Positions 50,109-63,747 of a stretch of DNA of 64,000 nucleotides are shown piece after piece (within the stretch, counting starts at the first letter, position 1; each line of letters opens with the position of its first letter). This DNA comes from Otis tarda (taxonomy: Eukaryota; Chordata; Aves; Otidiformes; Otididae). The translations under genes were made by a program, and so were the position numbers. The stretch spans positions 5,658,001 through 5,722,000 of the forward strand of contig CM048554.1 of NCBI GenBank assembly GCA_026413225.1, read 5' to 3'. The notes beneath the pieces were generated by a model, which saw only the letters and a program-made list of their open reading frames with translations, was not told the DNA's origin and did no database searches.

Positions 50109-50739
50109 TGTCCTGGTTTTGGCAGGGATGGTGTTTATTTTCCTCTCAGTAGCCGGTGTGTTTTGGATTTCATCTGTGAAGAATGTTGATAAAAACACCC
50201 TGATGAGACGAGTTGTTGTTAATGAGACCAAGGACACTGTCTGGCTTTCCAAGTCTCACTAATGTGCAGATGCAGGAAGCTGGGAGAAAGACAGAATAAT
50301 CGACCCAAACTGGCCAGAGCGAGTATTCCATGCCATAAATGTCACAGTTAGTATACAAGTGGGGGTTGCCCATGGGAGGGGGCAACCTTGGCATCCTAAT
50401 CTTCCACCTCTCTCTCTACCTTGCTGGCATCGTTCCCTCTACCTTGCTGGCTCGCTTTTGCTCCTTTGCTTGCCGCTTGGTTTTGTTCCTGCGATCGCTG
50501 CTCAGGACGGGCTGTATCGGTCATTGAGACATCGGGTGGTGAGAAATCATGCATTGTTCATTTTGTATATATTCATATTCTTATATTCTGTTGTTACTGT
50601 AGTTTTCCTTTGCTATTTTAGTAAACTGTCTTTATCTCTACCCACAAGTTTCCCTTTCTACACAGTTCTCTCCCCCGTCTTGCTGCGAAGGGGGAGAGTG
50701 AGCAAGAAACTGTGTAGTGACTTGGGCTAAACCACCACA
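50109..50739 (+). mobile_element. Solo LTR of a second avian ERVL-type element (631 bases)
   Basis: It begins TGTCCTGGTTTTGGCAGGGA and ends AACCACCACA (TG...CA). The order of blocks fits the common avian ERVL LTR that starts TGTCCTGGTTT: a TTTTCCTCTCAGTAGC block, GTTTTGGATTTCATCTGTGA, AATGTTGATAAAAACACCCTGATG, CCCAAACTGGCCAGAG, a TATTCCATGCCATA block, a TATA-like GTATACAAG (50351-50359) followed by GGGGG, and a U5 ending with ACTGTGTAGTGACTTGGGC. The flanks are AAAGT (50104-50108) and AAATT (50740-50744), a 5-base duplication with one mismatch. No internal retroviral region is present. Confidence 0.82.
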
Positions 50740-53700
50740 AAATTCAATGGAGACTTTAAAAACAAAACAAAAACAAACAAAAAAACCCAGACAAAAACAA
50801 AGAGCTTGGCATGAACCTATTTGGCATGATCTGGAGTGAGCTGAAGGAGTAACTAAATTTTGGAGAACACATCTAACAGGCATTTATAGGGCATCCACCA
50901 CCGACTTCTACAGCAACTCCTGCCTACTGGTGCTTTGCACAGGGGAACATTGTGCTGAGTTCATAAATTTTGCGACCAAAGTGCCTATGAAAAAGGGTCA
51001 ACGCATGATTGCTTGTAAAAGCCCTTCCCCAGAATGGATTGAGGAAGTTGTTCTGTGCTATTTCACTGCAGAAATACGCATGTGCTGCAAACTTTCCTTT
51101 TTAGCCACTCTGTAAATCATCAACCTAGAGCACTCCAGGCTACGTAACGACTGCATGAGCTTCCAGGACAATAAACTGAAGCTTTAAGCCCACAAAAAAC
51201 TTAGACACTCACCTTATTTTACACAGCCTGGTGACAGCAATACAGATGTGCCTGAGGCTGAGTGTGTGCTCCCGTGCTCCGATGGATCAGGGCCTAAATA
51301 CACATGGACACTTCAAACAGGGGCATCTGTCAGCAAAAACTTCCTCTCCTTGGGAGGAGGCTTTGCTCACAGCTCCCGCGTGGGAGCTGGGACACATAAA
51401 TCCCCCAGACTTTGTTGTTCTGCCAGCAAGTAGGAAGAGAGCAGCGAAAACCTGCCAGGTCAGTTAGAAACCAGCTGAGTGACAGCGCTGCACAAGAGCC
51501 ACCTGAAAATAAACAGGCAAACAGTAAAAGGCACCAACAAGCTCGCCGGGGGAAGTCGGAAGGCAGCCTGGCTTTCCGTCTGCGTGCACACTTGTGAGCT
51601 GCAGCGGCTCTGGGGCTGTAGATGCTTCCTCCTCCTTCCCTGCACCTCTCCCAGGAACAGCCCTTCATGCAAAACCCAGGGCACTGGCAGAGCAGGGTCC
51701 TCTGGTCACCTGCTGTGTCTCGCAGGACCTCTGCCATGAGCAGAGAATGGACACCAGAGCATGGACCGCATGGTACCAACAGCACCAACTGGTTTTCTGT
51801 CCCCAGCGTCGCTCCCCTTAGGGTGACGATGGGTAGCGGACGATGGCAGGTACCGCCTGGCACAAGGTTACACAATGGCCCGTGCGTATCAAACGGGGAT
51901 CTGTTAGGTTATTTTAGTGCTCTCTAGGGAGAAAGCGAGGGCATGCAAACACCGATAAATAACCGCTCCCAGTTCTGGGTCTCTTACATAAGGAGACGAT
52001 TATAGAAACTGTGGTGTATGAGGGGGCGGGATAGGATGTAAAGATCACAGTTTTTAAAGGAAAGTAGATCTGGGTTTTTAGGGGGGAAATGAAAACTACC
52101 AGCCTTCCCTGAGGTTTGATAAATTCAAAGAAGAGAGTGCTGTAGTGTACCAATGCCTTGGCTGCAGAAAAGCGTGAGAGTCCTATGCTGGGGAAGTGCC
52201 ACTGGATGAAGAATTTTATATAGCTCTTCTCTTCAGAGATGAGCTGATGTACGGTACTGTCAGCCAAGCACAGAACCAGGAATACATGATTTAATAGCAT
52301 AAATGGTTTCCAAAGGGAACTAGGCAAATATCGTCCCAAAGTAACCAACTATTTATGTTCCTTCCCAAGTGCAAATGATGCTTGAATTATCACAGCTGCA
52401 TAGAAAGCAATTTTATAGCCATCTTGGCGCTAATGTTAGTGAAGATTTCTTGTTATATACTTTATTTTAACCGCACTGAAGAATGTAGGATTAATACTCA
52501 GGACACTCTTTAATCCAAATTGGAAAGACGCTGCTTATAAACTAGCTTTAGGCATCTTTAAATTGCGTATCAGAGAGGGGCTGGGTTTGAACTGCATTAA
52601 GATAGGCTATTAAAGATAGGCTATTATTTTATTTTATGCACAACTGTTTATAGACCAAAATAGGAGTTCATAGCATAACCCACTCTGTGTGAAGCACTAA
52701 ACATTACAGGCAGTTACTTGCCATCTCCTCCTATTACAAACACAGACCATAACTTGCCAGCTCCCTACACTGTAATTTTCTTATAGCCAGGTTGTGAAAG
52801 CTGTGGGAATGGAAGTGATCTGTTTTAATTCATAATGCAGCTATCGAATCCCTCTGTCTTCAGCCTAATTGTTGCAGTAAGGTGTGTGTTTATAGACTCA
52901 GCGGTGAACGTCTGGAGGTTGCTCTTCACTGCGTGTTATTTATGAGCTGATCAGAGTCACGCACTAAAAAGTAGACATGTTACAGCGGTGTAATTCTGAG
53001 TTACACTTCCCGAGTTGCATTTCTCTCCCTGTTGGGTTTCTGATCGCTGTATCAAAAACTTCTTTCATAAAGTAGGCATTCGCGCGGTTGGTGGAAAGTC
53101 TCCTTTGGAAAAATCGTGGTGCTAATGTAAGATGCTGGGTTGCAGGAAGCCTGTAAAATAATGGACTGGTTATAGGAAAATAATCAGGTAGCCAGCTTGC
53201 TGGATGGTGGGTATATTGTCTGGATGCCACCAGTGCTTCTGTATCGCTCACTTCTATTATGTGTCTATATTTGGAGTGTACTCTACAGGTAAATTCACAC
53301 AAGGACACAATTCCTGCCCTGAGAATCCTCTTTGACGCTTCCGGCACGTCCCTTTCTTGGGGCCAAGCCTGCTCTCATTGCAATTAGCAGGAGCTTCAGA
53401 TGCAGTTCTTGTGCGTAAGCCTTGCTCAGCCAAACAGTCTCCCTGACCCCAGCAGGGCTCCTTGTGTACCTAATTTCGGGCTGGAATTTGTCAGCAGGTC
53501 AGCACCCACTGGGATGCTGAAAAATAAGACCTACTCAGTCCATAGTCATGTTATTTTAGGACCCTTCAAAGACCACCCCCAATGTCCATTACCAGCGGGA
53601 GCCTCCAACTCAGAGCAGATCCAGAAGATCTGCTGGATTGCCCCAGCTGTGTGACGTGCCCCAAACCATGGGTGTTTAATGGATCTAAGGGGTGTTTGTG

Positions 53701-55385
53701 CTCCCGGCGGCATCATGTAATGAGAGATGTGAATGTGTCTATGGCACAGCGTTTTCATGAGGCAGGATTGATAAATAAGCACCAAAAGCATATTTGGGGA
53801 ACAGGTAAAGCTGCAGCGACATAGGTTTTACAGGCTATGGGTTGTGAGGACCCTGATTTTTCGCCTTTCTCTCCTGTGAGGCTGCAAAGGGAAGAGCTAA
53901 GACAGCAAATCTTGCTTTTGTTTTAACTTCCTTCACGTGCCTGCTAACAGGTTGTTACGTGAAAATCCTGGCAGAGGCGGGGGAGGCGGGTAAGTGCTGC
54001 CTCTGTGGGAGTTTGTATAAGTTTCTGTGTATTTAGCAATTGCTTGTGTCCCTGTTTGCTCTTTCTCACAAGGCATGTGAATGGAGACCATTGTACACAA
54101 GGACGTGCAGTAGCGCCCAGGTACTCCTTGGATATAAAGGAACATTTGTGCACTGGCAGCTGAACCATGGAGATGGTAGAAGTGGGTGCCCTGTCTACAT
54201 ACTAAAGGAAAAAGGAGTATGTTTTAGTGAATAAATCAAGGCTTTGTTAGCTAGGCCACTTTATTCCTCCAGGCAATACATAAAAAGGATTTATATTAAA
54301 TGTTTGCTGATGATAATGATACTTCTTAGTTGAATACAGAATATTATGCCACTTAAATCCTGATAGCCCTTTCCTTCAGCTCTGAAATGCTAATGTAGGT
54401 GTATCTTGTACTCCATCCTCTATGGCAGCTCCTATTTATTTTCTTTTTTCACTATATTTTAATGTGGAGCTAGAGGCTTTATCTATACAACTACACAGTC
54501 GCCCTCACAAGCCTCTCCAGACATACAATTTAGCAAAAAAAAAGGTTGCTTTGTTCATCAGCACTATACAACGTAAGTAGGAGAATAAACAGAAATGCCA
54601 GAAAGATTTATGACTTGATTTTTCAGAGATGGGGACGGCAACTACCACGTGGTACTGATTTCATGAGAAACCAGGAATCCTCAGACCAGAGTAGCATTTT
54701 TCTTAAAAAAAATCACCCTAAAGGGAGTCGGTTTTTGAGAAACTAAAAGATAAATGGGCAAAACTTTCAAAATTGCTGCTTTTTCTTTTCTTTCCCAAAA
54801 CAGGAAGATACACTTAGATAATCTAGAATGTCTGTAGGATTTGGCATTTGTGGAAAGTCCTACCCAATGTTTTAAACCATCCTTCAGAAAATGTGCCATG
54901 TCTCCCCTAGAAGCACTGCAAAAAGCTTTGCTAGATTGCACCAATATTTTTTCTGAAAAATCACCTAAAAGTGCAACATTTATAGACACTCAGAAAACAA
55001 AATAGAACGCAGCATTTCAGTTTCAAATCAAATTCGTAGCTGCTTTGAACTGTCTCTCTTTCAAAACTACCATTAAACACAGTTCTGGCTCTTTAAATAT
55101 TCCAAATAGAAATGCAGCCTCTTAATGACATCTTTTTTCGGCTGGGTTTGCAACGCTTCTTGAGATTTGCTTTCGGTTTCAAAGGGGTGGCGAGCTGCTC
55201 CACTCCCATCCCCGGGATGTGAAGTCTGAAGTCTAATTATGCTGGTTTTGTATTTCCCGGTTGTTCGCTGCTTCACTGCTGATAAATTTAGCAAAAAACC
55301 TCCAGCTGTGCCGAGACTGTGAAAGTAGTTGAGGCTTGGGGTTAGAGCTTGAAGACCACGTAGCTTCTTATTTTCTACTGTGGCT

Positions 55386-55403
55386 CTGAATGACAGCTAT
55401 TCA
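55386..55403 (+). repeat. 18-base direct repeat, copy 1
   Basis: CTGAATGACAGCTATTCA, identical to 56511-56528. It contains TGACAGCT, similar to a MEIS/TGIF homeodomain site. Confidence 0.85.
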
Positions 55404-56510
55404 AATTATACACACACACTTTCTACTGCAGGTTTTAATATGGGTGCTTTCACTTCAGCGGATGAACTTTGAACAAATAATTTTAAGCTAGTAGCTTTAA
55501 TCAATAGATTTTTTTTCTTTTTTTCCTTTGTAAAACCAGCTTCTTTAATGTAATTTCAAATTCAGCACCGGTCAAATTCTGTAGGTTTCCTAAGAAAGAT
55601 CTGCTGTTGCTTAAATTGGAAAGGCAAAGACAAACATAATGCAATTTGTCTACCAAATGTGTAGGATGCATGGATGAATGATTCATAGTCAAGCTTTAAA
55701 TGCAACTTAGCCCCCATCCTTCATTGAATTATTTGAAAGAAAGATCTGTACATAGAATGAGGCTTTTAAAACAATTTGAAACCATTTGCAATGAAAGTCA
55801 ACCACCATTATATGGCTCTGGATGTCTATGCTTTCAAAAGTTAAAACCCCAGTTTCTATTCATTTCTGGTTTAATTATTATTTTTTTAATAGCAATAGGA
55901 TAAGTCCCTTGTCAGCAGAGGATTTTTTCCTAATAAAACTATTCTTTTGGCACAGGACAGAGGACTTGCCCATAAGCGGTGGCTACCTCACTGTCCAATG
56001 CTACCCAGGGCTATGACCAGATCGTAGGATTACGTAGCATCTCTCAGCTTCTGGACCCAAGTGAGCCGCTTTCCCTCTCCCTGGTGCGCCTGCCCTGTGC
56101 ACCCCTCCCCCAGCCCAGCCTTGCATCCCAAATCCTGGGGCACCAGTATCAGGAGGTGTGCCAACAAGCCTCTGCTTCCCAATCTAGGCACAACTATATT
56201 GATTTCAGTGGTTTATACTGACTTTGCAAAGATATAAACAACCATTATCAGCTCCTGGATTGACAGGGCAGCACAGCGGAGTGCTAAGGAGAGCCCGGTT
56301 CATCTTGCTTTGCTTCCAGTTCAGCTCTGTGTGGGCAAATAGGTGTTAAACTGAATTTTAATCTGCTGGCAATGAACATCTTATTACACAGCTCTGCCTG
56401 AGGGCTAGGCAAGTCTGCGCACAACTGCATGGTTAGTGTGTTCAGGTGAAATCTGAGCTTGTAGGTGAGGATTTATGAGAAAGCAGATGACTCACAGGGC
56501 ATATCTTCTG

Positions 56511-56528
56511 CTGAATGACAGCTATTCA
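56511..56528 (+). repeat. 18-base direct repeat, copy 2
   Basis: An exact second copy of the 18-mer at 55386, 1.1 kb away. Flanking bases differ immediately outside it. Confidence 0.85.
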
Positions 56529-56640
56529 TACATATATCTATACAGGCTGAAGCTCTCTTCCTCCACTCTCCGCAAGTCTATGTACTACAATTGCTAGGAT
56601 GAGCACTAGCTGGAGGATATTTCTATTTAGAAGGAAAAAT

Positions 56641-56670
56641 GGGGGGGGAAGAAGGGGGGGGCGGAGAAGG
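56641..56670 (+). other. G-run cluster (possible G-quadruplex)
   Basis: Two runs of eight G (56641-56648 and 56654-56661) separated by AAGAA, followed by CGG and AGG. The two runs can supply four G-tracts of three or more, so quadruplex formation on the plus strand is plausible. Confidence 0.5.
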
Positions 56671-59600
56671 AAAGAGAAGAAATATCAGCCCCCTAAAATG
56701 TGCTTTATAAAAATGCACATACAGCCAACATACAAGATGCCTGTACCACAAACTGGTGGTCCTTCTGCCAACTCTTGTTTGCCATCCCAAAGCTTATCAT
56801 TTTGAAAGGAAGATAAAGGGACACAAATCTTTACTTTGGCTGCTTTTATCGCGATTACTTTACTCTGCTTGCCTAAATTAGCCAGAATTGTTGTTTGACC
56901 CAGCAGCACCACGCTGATTTCTGAGCAGGGCTTTGGGGCTTTCTGTTCTTTATGTGAAGAAAGGCATATTAGCATGAGATACACTGAGTTTATTAGATAC
57001 TGCTACTTCACGGCTCTCTCCCACACCCATCCCTCTCCAGAGCTCCCCAGCTCTATTAGTAACCCAGGCACCAACTCCTGTCTTCCCCTTGTTCCTCAAT
57101 TTCACGCACTCCTGATATTGTCTGCTACCTCTCTGGTTCATAAAACCTCTCGCTTCGTCTTCAGATGACTTTTGCAGAATAAACCCTAGTGTGATGCAGG
57201 TAAGAATATCTTTTCACCTTTGTAATATGACTACAACCAGTGCAAGTGTGAGACAACTGATATTTATGGGGAAAGGAATAAGGAAAAAAAAAACAACTTA
57301 GTGTTCCCATCAAAGCTTCGTTACAAGCAATTGCTAAAGATGTTGTGCAAGTGACTTTCTGTACACATTCGTGGTTTTAAAAATTTTCTGTTAAGTTTTT
57401 CAACACCATTTTAATTAAAGCCTTTATTAGTAAGTGCTTCATTAGTAAGGACTGCCAGTATTCTTTTCTCCTCCAGAATTTTTTCAACTGACACTAAATA
57501 AATGTTTTACTCTTTCTGGGAGAAAGCAATAGGGAACTAACAGCGTTAAATCAGTCACGCAAAGGTGTGATTTGAGGCAGAGCTTATCTTAATGAATTTT
57601 GTTTACTAAGTAAGCCTAATTTCTGGTCATGGCAATTTTGGTGCTTTGATTTCCAGCCCCACACTCTCTTGGTAAACAAGATCTCATCACGGCTCCTGGC
57701 TTGTGTCAGTAAGTCCTTTCCTCTCAGGCAAATCAAATATTTTAATCTCTAGCTCTTGACAGCTTTCATACAAAACTGCATGCAACCCAGTACATGAAAA
57801 AGCTCAGAGCTGCAGTTCTGGAGGCGGGGAGGGGAGAAGCCTAAAGGTGCTCTCATCCCTGTTAATGCTCATTAGCTAATGGCTCCTTGTCCCAGGCCAT
57901 GCCAGCTGTTTTTTTGCAGCTGCACAGCTTCTCCCTTTCCACCAGGGCTGCATCAGCCTTGACTTGTGCCTGCATTGCAGTCGCATGAGTGACCGGGCTA
58001 TAATACAGAAAGCAGGAGTAAGGTTGGCTGCTGGGAGGTGCTTGGCCACAGCAGCAGAGAGCTCAGCCCAGGCTACTATAAGCCAAATGTTTTGGTACCC
58101 AAGCTACTACAATGCTAGCTCCAGCTTACTCTGCGCTTGCACATAGACTGTGCTGACGCAGTTGTAGCCTTTGCTTCTTCACAACACCCTCTCTGATAGA
58201 GGATGTTACACATAACTTTCAGATACAGCAACCAAGCCGCCAAGCAACTAAATTAAAAATTTTAAATTTGGGTCTGTAGGAGAAGTAAAATTCTGAATAC
58301 AAACTGCCAGCTATTGTTCAGCTGCTTCTGGATTTAGACCGCCATCTTTAGGTATTTGCCTTTGCAAGTTACTCACATAGTAACATAAGCTATTAGAAAA
58401 ACCTCCATATAACCTCAAAAACAAGAATAAGCTCATATTTCCCCCAATTTAGCCCATTAGACCACTGCTCTTTACTATTCTTGTGGCCAGATATCCCCAT
58501 GATCATACTAAGTGTACTGAAGAAGTGCAGATGTCTCAGCTATAAGTAACACTTAAAAAGGGAGCGCTGCATACGTTTGAAGTGTGTAAGAACCCAGCAG
58601 ATGTGCCAAGATTAGGCTATAACACTTTTATGCCTATCCGAGATCTCCTCCTTGGAGGATTTGTTCTTGAGAGTTGTGTAACACCTTTCCTTTCGCATTG
58701 ACCTCTGAGATAATGTGCATCAGGAACGTAACATTATCAAGAGAGCCAGACGGTAGCTTGGGAGTTGGTACAAGGGCACACGAATAACAGCATTATTTCC
58801 AATCAGAAAATTGCTAAATTTAAGTCTATTACTGAATCCAACAGAACACCGTGCAGCTTGGCACCTTATGCAGGGTGTGCACCTACATAAAATTGTGTTG
58901 ATAACAGGAAACAATGAGACATGAAAAGAAAACTGGAAAAAGCATCTCCATGAGCATGTGGAAAGGAATACTAAATGTTTAGTTATATTTTTCCAGTTTA
59001 TCTCTTTATTTCAAAGTGCTTTTTAATCTAAATATCCTTCCCTGAACAAAGTGAAATGGTAAGCCACAACCTGAAAAAAAAAGGGAAAAATTCTTACTAG
59101 GTTGGAGCTGGTTTTGCCTTCAGCTGAGATGTTCCATACAGAACAAGGTGGGCTGCTTACACCTGCTAGCTACGCACACTCATAACAAAGCAAAGGAGTA
59201 GATATCCTGCATAATTTAAAATTCCCCAGTGAAGCTGTTGGTGTAAATACCAGAATGTACTGTGGTTGTGTGCAGCTGAACATAAGTGCTCACTTACACA
59301 CGTGTTTAACTGCCACCAAAAGTTTTGGCAACGAAGCAAAGCGCTTTGCCTGGAGATGGGCTCTTGCTTTCAGCATCTGTGTGAGTAAATGTGGCATCAC
59401 TGGATCTGTTGTTAGCAGGCTTGTTATTACCAGTAAGGTTGCTGTCTGTGCTAAAGAACACAGAAGTAATAACCTGCAAAATTAAGATGGTGCAAACTTA
59501 GATTTAACATCTCCCAGGAGTGTCTGGAGTGTCAGCAGTGCCAGTACAAGGTAGGACTTTTTTTTTTTTCCTTTTATGGTAACACACTTGATTCAGCATT

Positions 59601-61211
59601 TACAATCAGGAAGTTCTAAAAGTAATTATGCTAATTCACCACCAGGAAAAAACGGAGCTTTCCTATCCAAACAGCAGGAAGATGAGCCAAAACTAATATC
59701 AGTGGTGATTCCTGTCTTGTTTATATGGTCAAAAACAGGAAGCTGTCTGACATTGATAAAACTGCTCTTGAAAAGTTGTCACTGAAGGTCTAAATTATTC
59801 ATTTGAATGCTTTGTCAGTAAACACATACTGAACAGGAACCAGGCTCCTAAAAGATGAGCTAACAAAATACTGTGTTTGCATGTTTTATTTTTTGTTGAT
59901 TTCCCCCACCCCAGTGGAGAGAGGAAGAGTAATGATGTGCTAGTTTTTACAGTGCACAAACTAATTATAGATATTAAAGATGAAAAACACCTATTATTTT
60001 ATTTAAACCTTCTCCTAGCTATTGTCACAGCTGACAAATCCAGTTCTTTTTAAACACAGTCTTGCAAACTGCTCTTTCTTTGTACAAGCAGGCTTTACAG
60101 TAAAAAGTACTATAAAATAATCAGCAATGTAGTTCCCTTACCTGTCCAGGCTGTGTGTCCTTCCAGCTTCAAAGGTCACTGCTAGGAGCTGAGAGATGCT
60201 GAGTGATGCTTTTCTTTACTATAAGTGCAGTTTTCTCTTGCTCTTGTCCACAACTCCAGCTCTTGTAGCATCTGCAAAACACAATGCATGTAGCGTGAGT
60301 GCGTGCTGTGTGGGAAAGGGGGAATCACCTGGATTTTATTAAAAGGAGTCAAAGTAGATTCACAGTGATAGAGCATAGCATGCGTGAATATTTTCACTTC
60401 CATCCTTTATATACTGCGCCGTTATTGGAGGGGGGAAAAGAGGTAATATATTTTTCACCATCATGACTGGGGGTTTAGCTCTAAAGGGAAATCATGCAAA
60501 AGTAGGCTAGTAGAAGTCAGTCATTGCATGAAGAGTATGGAAAAAGCTACTCCACATACTTCATTATATCGTCAAGAAAAGGTTTTTCTATGCACTAAAA
60601 TCAAAAGAAGCTTTGACCTCAGTCTTAGGTTGGTGCCTGGGCATGAGCACAAGTCTCTCTAACTGAGCTCATCAATATGTGCCCAGTTACATGTTCTCAG
60701 GGCCCCTATTGCCCTATTGTGACACCTGCAGGCATTTGCAGCTTCTGAGATCAGTGTGAGCTTGCTGTGAGCATCAAGGTAACCCAAGAGAGCGAGGAAG
60801 TTACTCTCAGATTATGGGTCCTTGGAGAACTGAGGATTGAAAACCCTACTGCGAGCAGGATGATACCAAGTCTTCCCCAGTTTCCCCTCTTCCAGTTACA
60901 GAGCATGAGTTTCTTTGTAAGGGTCAACAACATCCAAAGACCTAAGCTGACAGCTCTCTTAGCCTGGGGACTCATTTTTGCCTCTTTCTTAGGTCAATAT
61001 GATCTCTTGGATCCATTATCTGAGGTAAGAAAGGGCTGAGATTCACCCGGTAACTGAAGCACCTGACTGCTAGCAGCATTCAGAACTACAAAGTAGGGAG
61101 CGTGTACAGAAAGCTTAAAGAAATGCAAACAGGCTGGTCCGCTTTGGGGAAAAGAGATCTCTGAAGTACTACTGCTGCACCTGAGGTTCCTGAATATACT
61201 TCTTGAAACTA

Positions 61212-61245
61212 TTTACTTGGGCAAGCATGTAGTTGCCCAAGTGAA
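61212..61245 (+). other. Perfect hairpin (stem 10 bp, 13 with a G-U pair)
   Basis: ACTTGGGCAA (61215-61224) and TTGCCCAAGT (61233-61242) are exact inverted copies around an 8-base loop. In RNA, three more pairs (one wobble) extend the stem. It is too short for a typical microRNA precursor and not followed by a T run, so role unknown. Confidence 0.6.
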
Positions 61246-62114
61246 GATGACACATCAAAGCCTAATTTAGTCAGTTCTTGACTTTTTAGTACCCAAGAAC
61301 CCACAATGAATTAATACTGCAGTAGAGAAATATGACTTCTGCAACTCCTCCTGTGTTTCATTATGCTAGCATAGCATTAAAAGGTATTATCTTCTGGTTT
61401 TGTTTTTGATTTTCGGTGTATTCCCCTGTTCCCATGTAAATGTGAGGTAGAATTGCACCATTTAATACTTAAGAAAAAGAAAGGCAATACCAGGAAAGCT
61501 GATTTCTCACCTATGTCTTATTGCCTGGAGTTCTAAATTAATTATCCCTCTTAAGGGAAAATGGATGTTGAATGGGGAATAAGGCACAGCTGTTGAAGCA
61601 GGGTATAAATAGGAAAAGACTTTAAAAGAAAAAAAAAAAAAGGTGCACTTTGAGCCAGAAGAATGTGTAAGGCAGCATTGCCCTTGAATTTAGACTGTTA
61701 GGATGAATTCAGCACTAATATAATGGACATATTGAGGCTTGGGGTTTGGTGGGGGCTAGCATTTGTGTTTCCTTGCACTGATAATAAAGCTCGGGGGAAG
61801 AGCCAAAGGCGTACTCTCACCAGGAGAGTCCTTGAGCGGGGAGGGCAGTGAGCCAGGATGTTGGGGGATGCCACAGGACACCCCCACCCTGCAGCCCATG
61901 GGATTTCTGACACCGTACATGGGGTTTCCAACAGCAGTTGAGAACTACATCCTGTGCTCAAGTTATCTTGAGGTGCAATAAATACTTATCTGTCTGCTCC
62001 CGTACCATCACAGCCTGCCTACAGTACTTGGCCTACGTACCTGGCAATATCATATGTACAGCAGCTGTGTATTTGCATGCATACTTGATTTCTGATTTCT
62101 TACAATGACATCCT

Positions 62115-62143
62115 TAAAGACAAGAATAAAGACAAGAATAAAA
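62115..62143 (+). repeat. 12-base tandem duplication
   Basis: AAAGACAAGAAT is repeated twice in tandem, followed by AAA. Confidence 0.8.
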
Positions 62144-63707
62144 TACAGGCTTTACAGTAGAGGTGAGGGTATTGCTCTACCACACCCAGTACCCAACAGT
62201 GTGTCAGAGGGTGTATTTATAAGTAGGTAGGTAGGAGATAACCTGTCTTTTTGGGACATCTTTACCTGCCTTGCATCTGTACAAGGGTTAAGTTATATCC
62301 TGTCACATCCCATCTGAGCATATCTGCGGAGATGTCACAAACTGTGAAAATGATATATTTTATTTTTAATCACAGAAAGTTGAGGGGGGAAAAAATATAA
62401 TTTTAAGTCTTAAACCTAGTCTATGAAAACTGCACCACTGAGTTTTGTACTAACTTCTGAAGCGAATGGTCAAAGCTTTCAAAAGTGGAAAAGTCCCTAT
62501 TTTTTACATACAAATATCTCCCTCTCTGCCTTTCCAATGGGTGCTAATCTATTACTCACGTTAAAGAAAGCTTCCTGCTGCTTCTTGGAATCCAAGCGGA
62601 AAATCAATGAACTATAGCATTAATTAAGCCTGATTACAGGTTTTTCCATGTCTGTTGTTGTTTTCACCTCTCTTTTCTGCCAATATTTAACTAGGGATTC
62701 CACACACACACAAAAAAATCTTATCTGTTCCTTCTTTTCATCAAACATTGATGATTGGAGTTCTCACTTTTATTACTTTCCTGATAAATACAATTTTAGA
62801 TTAGAATGTTTGGAGTTGGGTAGCTTAACTAGGAGCTGCTAGGATAGAATTTCATACTAGCATTGTCAGTGCTTATTGATGGTGATGACTTAGGATTATT
62901 TGCGCTGCAGTTAAATTCGATTCAGAGGGGTTCCTTCTTCCTTGTTGAGATACAAAACATCAACTTGTGATACTCCTTCACAGGACACATGAAAAAGGAT
63001 GTGATTTCTCACTTTTCACAGCAGGAGGAGTGTCTTAGAGCATTGAATCTGGCACAACTAAAAATCTTCTGGGGTCAGATACTTAAGTTCCTTTACTCCA
63101 CTTTGCCTTGCAATGCCAGGTGGGGAGCCTGGGTTTAAACTCCTTCCCTGCCTGGGAGGGAGCTGATCTCTTTAGGGAGCTCCTTAACCACAGTAAATTA
63201 TACTGTGCAGAACTTGTTCCCGACTTTGCTGGGATAGTCAATGAGAGCATCTCAAGGAGCCAGTGCTTGTGGCACCTTCTTGGGAAGAAGATACCCTGGG
63301 CTACAGTCTGTGCTTGGACTAACAGCTTCATACCTCAACACAATCCTGGAGCTGTTCCATCTGCTTCAGGCTTTCATTGATCAGCCGCAGCTGAATTACG
63401 TTCCTGGCTCTGGAGGTGTAAATCTCGCTGCTTGACCTCAGGTCTGGCATCTAGACAGTAAATTGTCTCCCATGTATAACATAAATATTGGGATGATTTG
63501 GGTTATCTATCCCAATACACAAGGTCCAGCTTGACTAATATGAATTATCTGTACCTTATGTGGCTGGCAGTTTGCCTTCTGCTGAAGGCACAGCACGGTG
63601 CCAGCAGCTGTATCCAGGTTGATCATTAAAGGCTTTTGGTGCATGAGCAGGCTCTGGAGAAAGCAACAAGAGTATCTCTGTTACAGGTAAGGCCCTCCCC
63701 TTCCAAA

Positions 63708-63747
63708 CTTTGTGCACGGAGCCAGATCTTTGTGCACGGAGCCAGAT
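63708..63747 (+). repeat. Perfect 20-base tandem duplication
   Basis: The 20-base unit starting CTTTGTGCACGG and ending GCCAGAT occurs twice back to back (63708-63727 and 63728-63747) with no differences, so the duplication is probably recent. Confidence 0.9.

Noticed and set aside
44431..50739. The two LTRs as ends of one provirus
   Set aside because: The LTR bodies differ, target duplications differ, and no retroviral internal region lies between.
51330..51875. 181-codon minus-strand open frame
   Set aside because: Overlapped by several plus-strand frames. The Cys-rich translation shows no recognisable motif and the region has no promoter or splice signals.
61740..61995. Possible third LTR (GC-rich block followed by AATAAA and a short AT stretch)
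   Set aside because: No paired TG...CA ends or target duplication could be found, and the block matched no LTR I recognise.
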